Source of the DNA: Lunularia cruciata
Lineage: Eukaryota; Streptophyta; Marchantiopsida; Lunulariales; Lunulariaceae
DNA length: 64,000 nt
Assembly (NCBI GenBank): GCA_948567375.1
Contig: OX419755.1
Coordinates: 84,648,218-84,712,217, forward strand
Direction: 5' to 3'
The notes under the pieces are model-generated. The model saw only the letters and a program-made list of their open reading frames with translations. It made no database searches and was not told the DNA's origin. The position numbers and the translations under genes were made by a program. Within the stretch, counting starts at the first letter, position 1. Each line of letters starts with the position of its first letter. This document shows, one piece after another, positions 26,048 through 38,724 of the stretch.

Positions 26048-29000
26048 CAATGAAAGTGAAGGTGAGCCAAAAGTACAACAAGATGTTGGGGGAGCAAAAG
26101 ATGATAGATTGGATTAGGAGTTCCATAGGAAATTGAGTGCATGGAAGGTGGCAATGTTTCTTGCATAGACCTACTAAAGAATGATATTTTAGAAGAGCAA
26201 GAAGAGGAAAAAATAATGGTGTTCTAACATGGAATCCAATCATGATGCACCACAAAGACAAGTCATGTTAGGCCAAGTGAACCAAGGGAGGAGGAGAGCT
26301 CTAAAGAAGTTTGTCTGGTTGTAAGGAGATTACAACTTTAGAAAAAATTGTGGATGGTTGCATCCAAAGATGAAGGAGGACTAGAGGACAAAACATTCCA
26401 AGGAGTGAATGACTTGTCTAGTGAAGTGTGTCCTTTGTTGGTGTATCTATATGAGTGGATGCAAGAGGTGAAGGTAGAGCATCCAAAGGTGAAGATCAAG
26501 TTACAAATGGTGAAGGCACTAAGTGCAAAGGTGAACCAATTATAGATGATGTTGATGCAAAGTTGACAAGAAGCCAAAGTACTTTAGGTCAATGTAATCA
26601 TCTAACAACAAAGTCTTACCAATCTGCAAGGGAGCTATGACCAGCACGGAAGGTACTTGGATCGGCAAAAAGAAAAACTCTTGGAATAGAAAGAAGCTCT
26701 ATAGAAGATGAAGGACAAGTTGGAGGGAGTGGGGACTCACTTATTTCACCATACCAATCAAATCCAAATATAAGAACAAACTATGGAGGAATTGAGAAGG
26801 GTAGCTACAAAGAAGGATCAGGACTGGCAAAAGGAGATAGCCATTTGAGCTTGAGAAGATCAATTTCTCCATGATCTTGTCCAATATCCTGAAGCGCATA
26901 TATCCACAATAGAAGAAGAAAAGAAGGAAATGGAAGAGAAACATATGATTTAATTGAAGAAACTTCATATGCAATTGTCAAAGGAGGTAACCTAAGGCAA
27001 GGCACTCTCAATGAAGGAGGGTTCGGATCCGCTATGCAATGGATTAAGGTGATGCTCAACACTAAAGCAAAACTAGAGCTAAAGCAAAACTAGAGGAGAT
27101 ATACTTGCAAGAGTTATAGTTGTTGGTGTAGGAGATGAGATGGAAGAAGGCAAAGGAGGTGGATTTGAGTAACTTTTTTATTTTTCTTAGGGATAGAGTA
27201 GAGAAGAAGATGATAAAATTAGGAGATAATATTTGCCTTGGATTAGATTTAGTTAAAACTAATGTAGATAGTCTCACCACCACTCTAAGCAAGAAGATAG
27301 TAAGCCAATCCAAAGTAGCTAAAATCAAAGTGTAGCTGAACTTGGCTAAAGTACTTTAGTCATCTAAGGGAGTTAGAGTAGGGAAAGAGGATAGTGTTAG
27401 GATATCTATGACTTTAGTTATAGTGCAGAATAATGAGGTGATTGTATTAGTAATAGATATAAAATCCAAAGTGCAAGAGATACTTGGAGTTGATTCCAAT
27501 AAAGAAACCAAAGTAGAAGTAGTACTTGGATCAGATCTAAGTCAGTGGCAATTATAGACCTAAAGAAATAATGTTGTAAGTAGAGTTGCTTTGTATCTAA
27601 ACCATAGTAGTAGAAAGTGGTTATAAGAGTTAAATATTTTAGATAGTTTTTGTAGCTCCCAAGTGGTCTTATTATTTAGAGTAGACATTCAAAGTACTTT
27701 GTATTCAATCATGAGCAGAAGATGATTAAAGCAAAGTGCTAATGAATTGCTTGTCATTTTGCTTAATTCCAAGTAATAGTTGAGTATTCATATCTACAAG
27801 TGTATGAAGAAATTTGGATTGCAATTGAGAGATTGCTAGATGTTGAAATCTATGATTGTGCATTCTATTAACATGCTTGATTGTGAGTAAAGTGCATCCA
27901 AAGCAATACCTTTATGGATCTATGAGATCTATAGTATTGTCAATACTTATTATTTTTAGTTGCATTCAAGAAGTTGATGCAAAGTAATCTCAAACTAGGA
28001 AGTTTTACCTTTGATGGAGGAGTGAAATACAAATCCATGGTGATGTCACTTTGTGGCAAAGTAGCCATCTTTATATCAACTAAATCATCACAATTGATGT
28101 CAATTTGGACTAGAACTAAAGAATTTTGAGTGATTCTAAGTGATTGTGATTTTGAGTGACAATTATTTATGGCAAGACCTCTAATGAGCATTTGCTACTC
28201 TCTCTCTTGTATTGTTTCTGCCCAAGAGTTTAAAGATGTAATCAATAGAACTACAACGTTACTTTCACTTCATATTTGAACATTCTTGACCTATACCTCC
28301 ACGAGAATGAATGATTACTCATACATTACTACAAAAGTGATACATTATGGTACCCACATTCTTGTTTTTGATTGTTTTTAGTATAAAAGTGTATCTTTAA
28401 GTATGAAAGGAGCTTAGATGAAGAGAATTGGTGTGTTTGGATCCAAAGTAGGAGATCCAATCTGACCCAAGGAAGTTGATTTTGTATTGGAGAGGATGAA
28501 GACTCAGATCACACTTGGGAGGATGGAAGACCCAAAGTAAGGACACTTTGTATCAAAATGAAGAACCCAATCTAAGGATCCTTAAAAACCTTAACTTAGG
28601 CCATGACAACCATCAAGGTACACTTGATGTGAATAGTTACTTTGTGTGAGGATAAATTCAAAAGTGAAAAGAGTAATGTATGGTAAGATGTGATTCTTGA
28701 TTGAGGTTCAATTCAAGAATGATGGTGAATTAAAAGAGTATAAAATTGACACTTTTTCTAGGGGTTTGCAATGTTGAAAGACTATTTTGTGCCTTTGAGC
28801 AGTTTTCATAACCTTGTTAGAATCACAAGCCAAGTCATGGGATTTCTATGTGCAAAGCCAAGTGAGGAGAAAAGCACAATGTTGTTCAAGGGAGGAAGAT
28901 AGGTTTTGGCCATCTTGGTCCAAAATCTTACCATTAGACAAGTTGATATGGTGGCCAGATTTGAAGTCTTGAGCAAACTTTGGATTAGTTTCTTGGCATG

Positions 29001-29251
29001 GAACTAGAATCTTAGTTTTCCAGAGTGTATGATAGAAATTGCAGCTAGCAATTGTGAGGAAGGTCTGAGCAAGGAGGAGAAGAGAAGAAACTTGGCTTGT
29101 TGGACTGAATCTGATTGGAGGTTGATCTTAGGACAGAATGTGAGAGAGCCTTTAGAGATCACCTTCAATTGGAAGTGTGATTTTATGGAAGAAATAGAGG
29201 AACTAAAGGAGTCCTTTAGTGAACCTCAAAAGAAAAATGTATATGAGGTAA

Positions 29252-29725
29252 TGTAACAATATGGAGATTAGCAATGAAGTTAATCAAGGTTTAAGAAGTA
29301 GCAAATAGGGGCCAAATTAGCCAAGAATATTCAAAATGTATCAAGGAAACTACTTGGTACCTTCTAAGTATTGAATAATATGCATGCTAAGTGGTGACTT
29401 TTAGGAGGAAGCTTCTTGAGAAGCTTCCCGACTAGCTTAGCTTGCACTCCAAGTAGGTAGCTTCTAGAAACTTCAAACTAGCTAAGCTTGCACACCAAGT
29501 AGGCAGCTTAAGCAAGCTTCTTAAGAAGCTTCTTGGTTAACTTGGCTTGCACTCCAAGAAAATGGTTTAAGAAAGCTTCTTGAGAAACTTCTCAAGAGCC
29601 TTGTATGCTCCCTATAAATACCAAAGCCAATGCTCATGCTAGGTATTTGGAGTTTCACACACACTCAAGTGTCCCAATGTGATCTTTCATTCTAGTATTT
29701 CTCTCCTTGATTTTGGTCTTTTATA
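29252..29725 (+). repeat. 5' LTR of F
   Basis: 474 bp, begins TGTAACAATATGGAG and ends GGTCTTTTATA. A CCTATAAATACC box at 29611-29622 is the likely TATA element. The U3 part holds a set of palindrome-rich sub-repeats (separate entry). A primer-binding site follows directly. Confidence 0.87.
29415..29605 (+). repeat. Palindromic sub-repeats in U3 of the F 5' LTR
   Basis: About three and a half imperfect units of 50-58 bp. Each has an AAGCTTCTTGAGAAGCTT-like palindrome followed by AGCTTGCACTCCAAGTAGG or a close variant. The same array is present at 38410-38605 in the 3' LTR. They lie just upstream of the TATA box, where enhancer repeats are common in LTRs. Confidence 0.75.
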
Positions 29726-29741
29726 TTGGTATAAGAGCAAG
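29726..29741 (+). promoter_or_regulatory. Primer-binding site of F
   Basis: TTGGTATAAGAGCAAG immediately follows the 5' LTR. It resembles TGGTATCAGAGC, the usual plant primer-binding site complementary to the 3' end of initiator methionine tRNA. Confidence 0.75.
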
Positions 29742-30299
29742 AATGGGATGGATGAAATTTATGGACCACCAAATCCATTTCCACCAAAATATTAACATTT
29801 TCATATCCAAGTACTATCAAAGCATCATTTCATATAGTCCATCATCTCATGCTTTGGGTAGAATTTTTTGAATGCAATAACCTTATTTGAGGAACCCTTG
29901 GTACTTCAAATTGTAATCATGTAGAATGATGGATGTATTGCATGTATGTGTTAATAAATTAGATAAATTGGAGGTAATGTGATAGAGTAGTAGCCATGGT
30001 AGCAATGCTCAAGGTTATCATTGTTATGCAGCAACAAATTGAGCACCTTACTTGATTGTTGGATGAACAAGACCATCAACAACAAGCATATAGAGAAAGC
30101 ACCAATTCAAGAAGGAGAAGATTGAATCCCATGTCCAAAACCCAAGTTATTTGAAGGTAAGAATCTCTTGGATACAATGGAAAATTTTTTGTTTGATTGT
30201 GAGTGTTATTTTGAAGCTACTAATCTTCAAGATGAACAAAAATAGATTCTTTTGGCTTTTAGCCAATTGGATGGAGTAGCAAAGCTATTGTGGTGATTT

Positions 30300-33200
30300 T
30301 GTGACAACTCAGCAAATATCACTTTTGTGGTAATCAGGTAAGTAAAGTTCGTTCCCATAGAGATACGAGTCAGAAATGTCTAAATACAAAGTCAAATAGT
30401 AACAATGTAGTTCTTCTTTATTGCTTCTTTAATCTCTCAGGTAGAAACTACACCCAGAAGAGAGTAACAAGCATTGACTTGCAGTCTCATCACAAAGTAA
30501 CAATTCTTAATCACAACACCTTCAACTCTTTCCAAACAATCTTGATTGTGATGATTCAAGCTCTCCCAAAAATGGCACTTCATTGCAAAACAACTTTGCC
30601 TCAGAATTATGTTCCACCTCTCCACTGAAGGCACAACTTCCTTGATCAAAATTGCTTCACATCAACTTCACACTACACTCACAAATGCAGAATACTACCA
30701 ACACTACAATTCCTCTCAGATCTGTCAAGGCATTGCTCTGATTGCACTTCACTTAGGATCAAACACACAGAATGAAGATCAAGGCTATAGAATCCAACAT
30801 CCAACAAGCACACTGACTTGCACTTCAAAATTCTCCACACACTCACAAACACAATTGCAAAGTTGATACTCGGAATCAAGCTCAAGCAACAAGCACTACT
30901 TCACATCACTTTGCTTTATCTATTCTCAAAAATAATGAGCATTGAACAACATCTGACTACAAATGCCACTCTTAAGTAGTGAAGCAATCGACAATTATCT
31001 TCCTAATGTACCTCTTCCTTATGACTCTACAAACCTATAGATCCAAAATGACAATGCACCTCTTCATATCTACCTATTCAAATCTCAAATCAGTTACTAA
31101 TCCAATCCAATGTCTACTTCTTCTTTGGCTTTCAAACCCAAACCCGAAGGAACTTTACTTCCTACTACTCTATCCTCGGGTTTCATAACTCCTACATCTT
31201 CTACCAAATCTAATAGTTCTCTTTCCTGATCTGACATTTCATTAGTAGGTAATCTATCTAACTCCTTATCTTTTGACCCACTCTTCTCTAATGTCTCCAA
31301 TGATAACTCCAAAGACATCTATACTACTACTTCATCTACTTCAAGTTTTGCTCTAACATCTTTCCAAAGTTTATCGATCTCCAACTTTACCAAGTCTAAT
31401 CTAATTGTGATATTATCTTCCACCTCTAATATCTTCCTATCTACACAAGTTCTGAGACTAATCAATAATGCGTTCAAATCTATGTCTTTTGAATGTCTCC
31501 TTCTTGTCTCTTGCACCAACAATTTCAACTCGTCAGTCTCATCTCTTCAATATGCACATTAGCCTCTATACTCAGCATTGCATTCATCCTAATTACAATC
31601 TCTTTCAAGGGCTCCAATCTCATTTTCCTCTCGTGCTCCCGATCTGCAAGCCAATCCTCCCGGTACATTGCCAATTCTGCTTCAAACTCGGCTTTCACAA
31701 TTTCCTTATTCTTCTCCTTTTGTACAACCTTCTCTTCTTGATTACAAAGTAACTCTCATAATCTCTCTTCTTCCCTATATCTCACTGTCAACTCTCATTG
31801 CCATAGTTGCTTCTTCTCTTCTACACTCTCCATTACCTTATCGAGCTCTTGTTCCTTCTCTACTACCCTTGCCATAGCATGGATAATTTCTAGTCTTGAA
31901 TCAGCAAACTGCTGCTTCAAGATTTCATACTCAACTACTTGTCTTTCCCTTGCTATGTCACTCTGCTTCACAAGTTCCACTCAATACCTTACTTCTCTCT
32001 TCAAGTTCTCAATCACTTGACTCTGCACTATTGCATCCACTCGTAGTACTTCCCTTTCCTCCTCACCTCGGATTATACTCTTCTTCAACTCCGAGTTCTC
32101 TTCTTCTAGTCTTGCTAATACCTGCAATACAGTCTTCACTTCCGGACACTTTGACTGCATCTCCTTCTTCTTGTGTTCTAATTTTTCCAATAGAGGACAC
32201 ACAACTTCTCACAGGTACTCCACTCTATCACTCGCAACTACTTCAACTTGCGGAGTGACCTCCTTCTTTACCTCTTATTCTCTTGATACTCATCTTCTTC
32301 TTTGCAGTCATCATATTAGAATAGACGCTTCACTTCCCAAACTGGCATTCTCCTCGTCCCTTGCCTTGCTCGGACCTGCTTCACACTTTGCCTTGCGCCT
32401 TGACTAAACTCCTCTTTGAATAATAATCTTCTTCTCCTCCTGCTTGGGCACTTTGTCTTCCAACTTCCCATTACTCTCTTCCTCGAGCTCCACCCAAACT
32501 TCTTCTTCTGCTGCATGCACCGATGTCATCTCCCCGCCTTCATTGCTATCACTACTTGTATCTCCACTCTCTAGTGTAAGCTTGGGTTCTTCCTTGCATT
32601 CCGAGTCTTTGGACTTGCACTCGGCTTTGCCCTCCAAGTCTTCTTTCGATGACGCAATTACCACCATACCTTTCTTCAAGTTTACCCTTCTGGTCTTCCA
32701 AGGTCTTGTCTTCTTGACATCTTCACCTTCTCTTTATCTACTCCACTTCTTTGACTTTGGAGTACTTACTTCTACCTATGCGCTCTTCCCCGTTTGCGCG
32801 TAGTACTCATCATTGCTTTGGATTTGAAGAATATACTACTGCTCCTCCGTGTTGACCTCCTTTCTTAAGTCTGGATGAAAATGAGATACCATTTTGTTGC
32901 ACTTTGCCGCATTGAGTAGATTCAACCCGAGGTAGAAATGAGCTGCAAACGGCACAATATAATGTGGAGGTGACTTATCCCGCAAATTCCACACCATCTG
33001 CCTCGTTCGCCCATGGAAACACCTTGCCCAGTAAATTGGCTCTCCTGCAAACATCTTATCAAAGAACATTGCTTGGTATTTCATCACATAAGTCATTCTC
33101 TCTGGCTTCAGGATTGCCGTGAGAGCACTCATGATCCTTCTCTTGACCGGATCCTTGTAACTCTCTACTTTGTACCCATTCTTTGTCCGCTTTGAAGAGA

Positions 33201-34078
33201 ATGCATCCCTCACTTCTTGGGTTTCTTCGGCTACCTCTCCTTTCCCCAAGAACGAGGCACCCTACTCCACACCTGCCTCTATTCCAAGTACTAATCTCCA
33301 ATCCGACTCCGTCCAACAAGCCAAATTTCCTCTCTTCCCCTCTTCCTTGGGGCCATCAAGACATTTACTCTTGATTATCTTGGTCATGAATCCTAGAAAA
33401 CTCACGTTCCAGTTCCACACCAAGAATGTGATCCGAAGTTGGCTCAAGACTTTGATTCTTGCAATCACATCTAACCTTCAAATTGCATGATTTCTCACTA
33501 CAAATTTGGAGTTCTTCTTTCCTCCTCCCATCTTTCTTTCTTCCTCACTGTCTCTCGAGTTAGCTCTCTTGAATTATCCTCTACACACTAGCGCGTCTTC
33601 AACTCTACTTCCCTTCCCACGATCTCCTGCAAGACGACTCCTCAACGGTGAAGGAAAATTGCTCGACATTGCTTTGTTGTAAGCCCAATTTTTATAGAGT
33701 TGTGCCTTCTTTGTCTCTCTTCAATTCAAGTTTCTATCAAGAAATCACACCTCTTGCATGCACCTATCACTGTCAAGTGTACTTCACGCATATGACCACC
33801 AGTTTTTGAACGGTCCCTTCTTGAATTTCTCACCCCAAAGAAAAGTTGTTACATTGTCTTTGCCTTGGGTTGAGCAACTCCCAATACAAAGACTTCTTAC
33901 TTTGGGTTGTATGCTAACAGGGCAAGTCCGAGTACTTTGCCTTATGACCCAAAGCCATGTTACCTCAGGTTTCATCCCGAAGACTCTTTTCTTTGCATTC
34001 TTTGGCCATACAGCGCAATCCAACTTCTCTATACACTTCTTCTTCTCCATTTCAAAAAACAAATTTGTGGGTACTACA
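30300..34078 (-). mobile_element. C8: complete-ended family C element inside F gag
   Basis: On the minus strand it begins TGTAGTACCCACAAATTTG at 34078 and ends TGAGTTGTCACA at 30300, 3779 bp. Its 5-bp duplication is GATTT (30295-30299) against GATTC (34079-34083); F gag is continuous outside it. The coding span is about 33530 down to 31097. It belongs to the second N-terminal type, close to C5: GYKVESYKDPVKRRIM, QAMFFDKMFAGEPIYWARCF, SPPHYIVPFAAHFY, then acidic linker, coiled coil and VDIGLD end. Several breaks. Because it interrupts F it is younger than F. Confidence 0.9.
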
Positions 34079-37000
34079 GATTCTGAGTAGAGCAAGTTGA
34101 ATGGCAAATTATTGCACCAATCTTGACTTGGGTAGATTTTAAGAGTGCAATAATTGGTCAATTCCAATCTATAAATGCCACACGAGCTACACAAGATAAG
34201 TTGGTAGAGTTGGAGCAAATTGGCTCTATAAGAAGTTACATCACGCAATTGCAAAATACCATCATGCAAATTCTAGATATATTGGAAGGTGAAGCTCTAG
34301 ATCAATTTGTGAGAGGGTTGAAGTCACAAACCAACTTAAAGGTGACTATGCAAGAGCCAAAACACTTGGAAGAAGCCATGTAGTTGGCCAAACGCTTTGA
34401 TTCCTTGTTTGCAACAACTTGGTCTTGACCTTGACCTCCACAGACCCTACTAATACACTATACATGGTGGAAGAGTAGACATTAATGGAGGTTGATGTCA
34501 TTCAATGGAGACCACTTGGCATTGTAGATAAAGAAAAATTAAAACAAAATGGTGGTTGTTTTTATTATTACCAAATTGGACATTGCATTGTTGAATATCT
34601 ACTCAAGAATAGACAACCTCAATAGGTCACCTAGATGGAGTTTGTGGAGTAGAATGATTAGGGAAACAAGTAATCTTAGTAGGAGATTTCAAGCCATCAC
34701 TTGGAAACTTGATTAGTTCCAATGGGATCAGAGGCTCAACCTATGCAAGTTTGCTTCACTTGCAAGGTATGATATCTCATTGTGGTTGTTGGATTTTTGT
34801 TGATTTTGGAAGTTCAAAGAATTTTATGTCCATGCAATTAGCAAAGGAATTATGTACTCCTAGCAAGCTAGTAATTGGAAGTAGATTGATGATGTCGGAT
34901 GGTAGAAAAGATTTTGCATTTGGATGGCATTCAAAATTAGAAATGAGCATTTGGAGTATATGACGTTTGTAATGGCACCTCTACACTATAATGTCATTCT
35001 AGGTTTGCCTATGTTTGAACATCATCAAGTTCAATTTGATTGGACCCGACAATAAATTCAAGTACAACACCAAGTTAAAAAATTTCAATTAGGTTGTCTA
35101 GCATCTTTTGAGTAAGATACTTAAGACAAGTCAATCCCAAGATGAAAATTTTGTCAAGAAAGCAACCACAAAGCAAGCTTTGAAGAGAGATAAGTCCCAA
35201 GATGAGAAGTTTGTCAATGAAACAATCATAGAATAAGCTTTGGAGGAAGATAAGTCTATCTTTGTGGTGTGGATCAAGTTGATTACACAAGGAGAATTTG
35301 AGGAGTGTTAGAAGCCTCATCAAGCAACGGTGATCAACTAGTTCATGAGTTTTCCAATGTGTTTTTGAATGATCTGCCAAAAGGATTACCCTCCGATTAT
35401 GGTATGCCCTTCAAGATTGAGTTATTGCCAAGGAGTACTCTGGTAAGTAGACCAATCTATTGGCTCTCACCAAAGGAGTTAGAAGAGTTGCAAACAACAC
35501 TTACAAAGTTGTTGGAGAAGGATTTCATACAACATAGTACATCTCCTTGGGAAGCACAATACTATTCATTCCAAAGAAGGATGGAACACTTCATTTCTAT
35601 ATTGATTATGTGGGCTTGATAAACAAAAGTGAAGAATACATATCCATTGCCTCAAGTTGATGACTTGCTTGATCAATTAAGTGGAGCATGATGCTTCTCC
35701 AAGTTGGATCTTTGAAACGGCTATTAGCAAATCCCTATTGATAGGGAGATATGCAAAAGATTGCCTTTTGCATAAGGTATGGGCATTTTGAATGGAGAGT
35801 CTTACTTGTTGGGCTCACTAATGCTCCAATAGTCTTTATGGATCAAATGCATTAGATGTTGGATAGACTATTGGATTGATACATGGTGGTGTTCTTGGAT
35901 GATATTCTAATCCATAGCAAGATCAATGTAGAACACACAAATCACATGCAAGAAACCCTAAGACAACTATGTCCATGGAAGTTTTACTACAAAAAATCAA
36001 AGTGTGCCTTTTGGTAAAAGGAAGTTACCTTCTTAGGTAACAAGATCTCATCAAAAGGAATCAAGATGGAAGAGGAGAAAATAAAGGCCATTATTGATTG
36101 GCCTACTCCAAAGGATGCCATAAAATTGCAAGAATTTAATGGATTGGCAAGTTTTTATTGATGGTTCATCCACTATTATGCACACATGGCAACACCATTG
36201 ACCAACCTCTTGGAGAAGAACTCAAGCTTTCAATGGACCGCCAAGCATGAGGAAGTATTCCCAAAGCTAAAGCATATTGTGTCTTCAAGACCCATTCTTC
36301 AACCATATGACTCTCAACTACCTTATGTGGTTGATTTTTATACTTCTAACTTTGCCATCGGAGCTATGTTGCATTAGGAATTCTGAGATGGATTACATCC
36401 TATTGGCTTTGTGTCTTGCTAATTAAACACTATAGAAAGAAATTTCTCTACACAAGATTAGGAACAACTAGCAATGGTATATGCCACCAAGGTATGGAGG
36501 AGGCATTATCTCTTGGGAAATAGGTGATCATGCAAATTGATCACAAACTCTTGTTGCAAACATGACATTTGGAACACATGAAGAGTCAATATCATCAATA
36601 GGAAGAACAACTCCAATTGTCTGACATCAAACTTGAGTACAATACCCGATTGGTTCCATATCATCTCCAATGCACTATCATAATGACCTGATTTGAAGTC
36701 TCTTCCTCTCATCATGGTGGTATTCGACTCCAAAGTCCAAAATTGAGTTTAGGACAACTCTATAACAAGATCCCTTCTTTTGCATGGTACAAGGTCATCT
36801 TGCAACATGTGACAAGGAGTACAACACCTTCTCCTTCAAGGAAGTCCTTCTATTCCATGAGGACTAGATTTATATTTCAACCAAGGGTGATCTCTGACTT
36901 ATGCTCCTTCAAGAAGCCCTTGATTTACCTATTGCTAGTCACATGGGTGTAGACAAGACCTTGGATAACCTCCAATGCCAATGGTGGTGGCCCAACATGG

Positions 37001-38178
37001 CAAGAGATGTTCAAGAGTTTGTACAATGTGTGAGAGTTGCCAATGCAACAAGGCTAGCAACCAAAAACCAAGTGGACTCCTTCAACCACTCCTCATTCCA
37101 TCTGCTTGATGGGAACACGTGAGCTTAGATCTCATCACATCCTTATTTAAGACAAGGCAAGGTCACACAACAATTTTGGTGTTTGTGGATAAGCTCAATA
37201 AGCAAATCCATTTGGCACCAACCTTTGACACAATGGATGCTCCAACATTGGCCCATATCTACTTTGACAATGTCTTCAAGCATCATGGGATACCTTGTGT
37301 ACTTATCTCCAACCGTGACCCTTGTTTCACCAAAAAAATTAGCAAACACTCTTCCAAATACTTGGCACCAAGCTTGCTTTGTCCATAGCCTATCATCCTC
37401 AAACTGATGGTCAAAACAAACATGCAAATTGCATCTTGTAAGATATGCTTCATGTCTTTGTCAATGTTCACCACACCAATTAGGATGAGTGTCTTGCAAC
37501 TATTGAGTTTCCCTACAACAATTCCAATTAGGCAAGCACCGGATTTTCTCTCTTCTTCCTTGATTTTGGCCAAGATCTACTTATTCTAGATTCCTTTCTT
37601 GCTTTGCCTTCATCTCATGTCCCTCATACTTGCACCTTCTTGACCACCATATCCCAATCTCTACAACAAGCCAAATCTCATCTTCTTGTTGCTCAAAATC
37701 ATCAAAAACAATATGCAACAGACCAACACTATCATGATCTCACTTTTCAAATTGGTGATAAGGTCATGCTTTCTTTTAGTAATCTACCTCTCCCACTTGA
37801 TACCTAAGTTTGTAAACTTGCTCCTAATTAGATAGGTCCATTTGATATCACCCAAATCATTTCTCTTGTTGCTTATTGATTGCCTTGCCATCTCATATGC
37901 AAATCCACCTTCTCTTTCATATTTCTAAGTTGAAACCATTTGTTTCTAATCCATCTTCCTTTTCCTCTTGTTTCCAACCCCTTCTTCCTCTTGTCTCTAT
38001 CAATGATCATGAGGAGTATGAAGTTGATCATATCTTTTCACATGGCCACCAACAACATATTGAGTACAAGGTCCTTTGGAAAAGGTATCCCCTTCATGAT
38101 GCCACTTAGGAGACTCTTTTTCATCTCCAGAATGCACAAACAACCATAAAGGAATTTGAAGCTTCAATGGCAACAACT

Positions 38179-38266
38179 AGCGGTAGGGTAATATGTAACA
38201 ATATGGAATTTAGTGACAAACTAGGACGTCACCAAATAGCGGTAGGGTAATATGTAACAATATGGA
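38179..38266 (+). repeat. 59-bp offset duplication at the start of the F 3' LTR
   Basis: The block TAGCGGTAGGGTAATATGTA plus ACAATATGGA... and TAGTGACAAA occurs twice, 59 bases apart, so the LTR start TGTAACAATATGG appears at 38194 and again at 38253. The second copy continues into the full LTR. Confidence 0.8.
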
Positions 38267-38724
38267 GTCTAGTGACAAAGTTAGTCAAGGCTAATGAAGT
38301 AGCAAGTAGGCCAAATTAGCCTAAAATATTCTAGAAGTATTTAGGAAACTACTTGGTATCTTCCAAGTATTGAGTAACGTGCATGCCAAGTGGTGACTTC
38401 TAGGATGAAGCTTCTTGAGAAGCTTCTCAATTAGCTTAGCTTGCATTCCAAGTAGGTAGTTTCTAGAAGGAAGCTTCTAGAAGCTTCCAACTAGCTTAGC
38501 TTGCATGCCAAGTAGGCGGCTTAAGGAAAGTTTTTGGTTAACTTGGCTTGCACTCTAAGAAAGAGACTAAAGGAAGCTTCTTGAAAAGCTTCTCAGGAGC
38601 CTTGTATGCTCCATATAAATACCATAGCCAAAGCTTATGCTAGGCATTTGGAGTTTCCCACACACTCATGTCCCAATGTGATCTTCCATTCTCTTATTTT
38701 TCTCCTTGGTCTTGGTCTTTTATA
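38253..38724 (+). repeat. 3' LTR of F
   Basis: 472 bp matching the 5' LTR along its whole length, ending GGTCTTTTATA before the target duplication GGTAG. A CCATATAAATACC box is at 38611-38623 and the palindromic sub-repeats at 38410-38605. About 15 percent of aligned sites differ from the 5' LTR by eye, with a few small gaps. Confidence 0.87.

Larger units (their letters stand above)
29252..38724 (+). mobile_element. F: Ty3/gypsy chromovirus with two LTRs, hit by C8
   Basis: This LTR retrotransposon has both ends: LTRs 29252-29725 and 38253-38724, a primer-binding site, and a 5-bp duplication GGTAA (29247-29251) / GGTAG (38725-38729). Without C8 it is about 5.7 kb. The parts in order are gag (about 30120-30299 and 34084-34430, on either side of C8), protease (about 34700-34960), reverse transcriptase (about 35320-36000), RNase H (about 36060-36620), integrase (about 36920-37600, HMGVDKTLDNLQCQWWWPNM) and a chromodomain (about 38000-38110, EYEVDHIFSHGHQQH). 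The LTRs differ by roughly 15 percent by eye, which implies about 6 to 80 million years for rates of 1.3e-8 to 1e-9. Broken many times. Confidence 0.88.
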
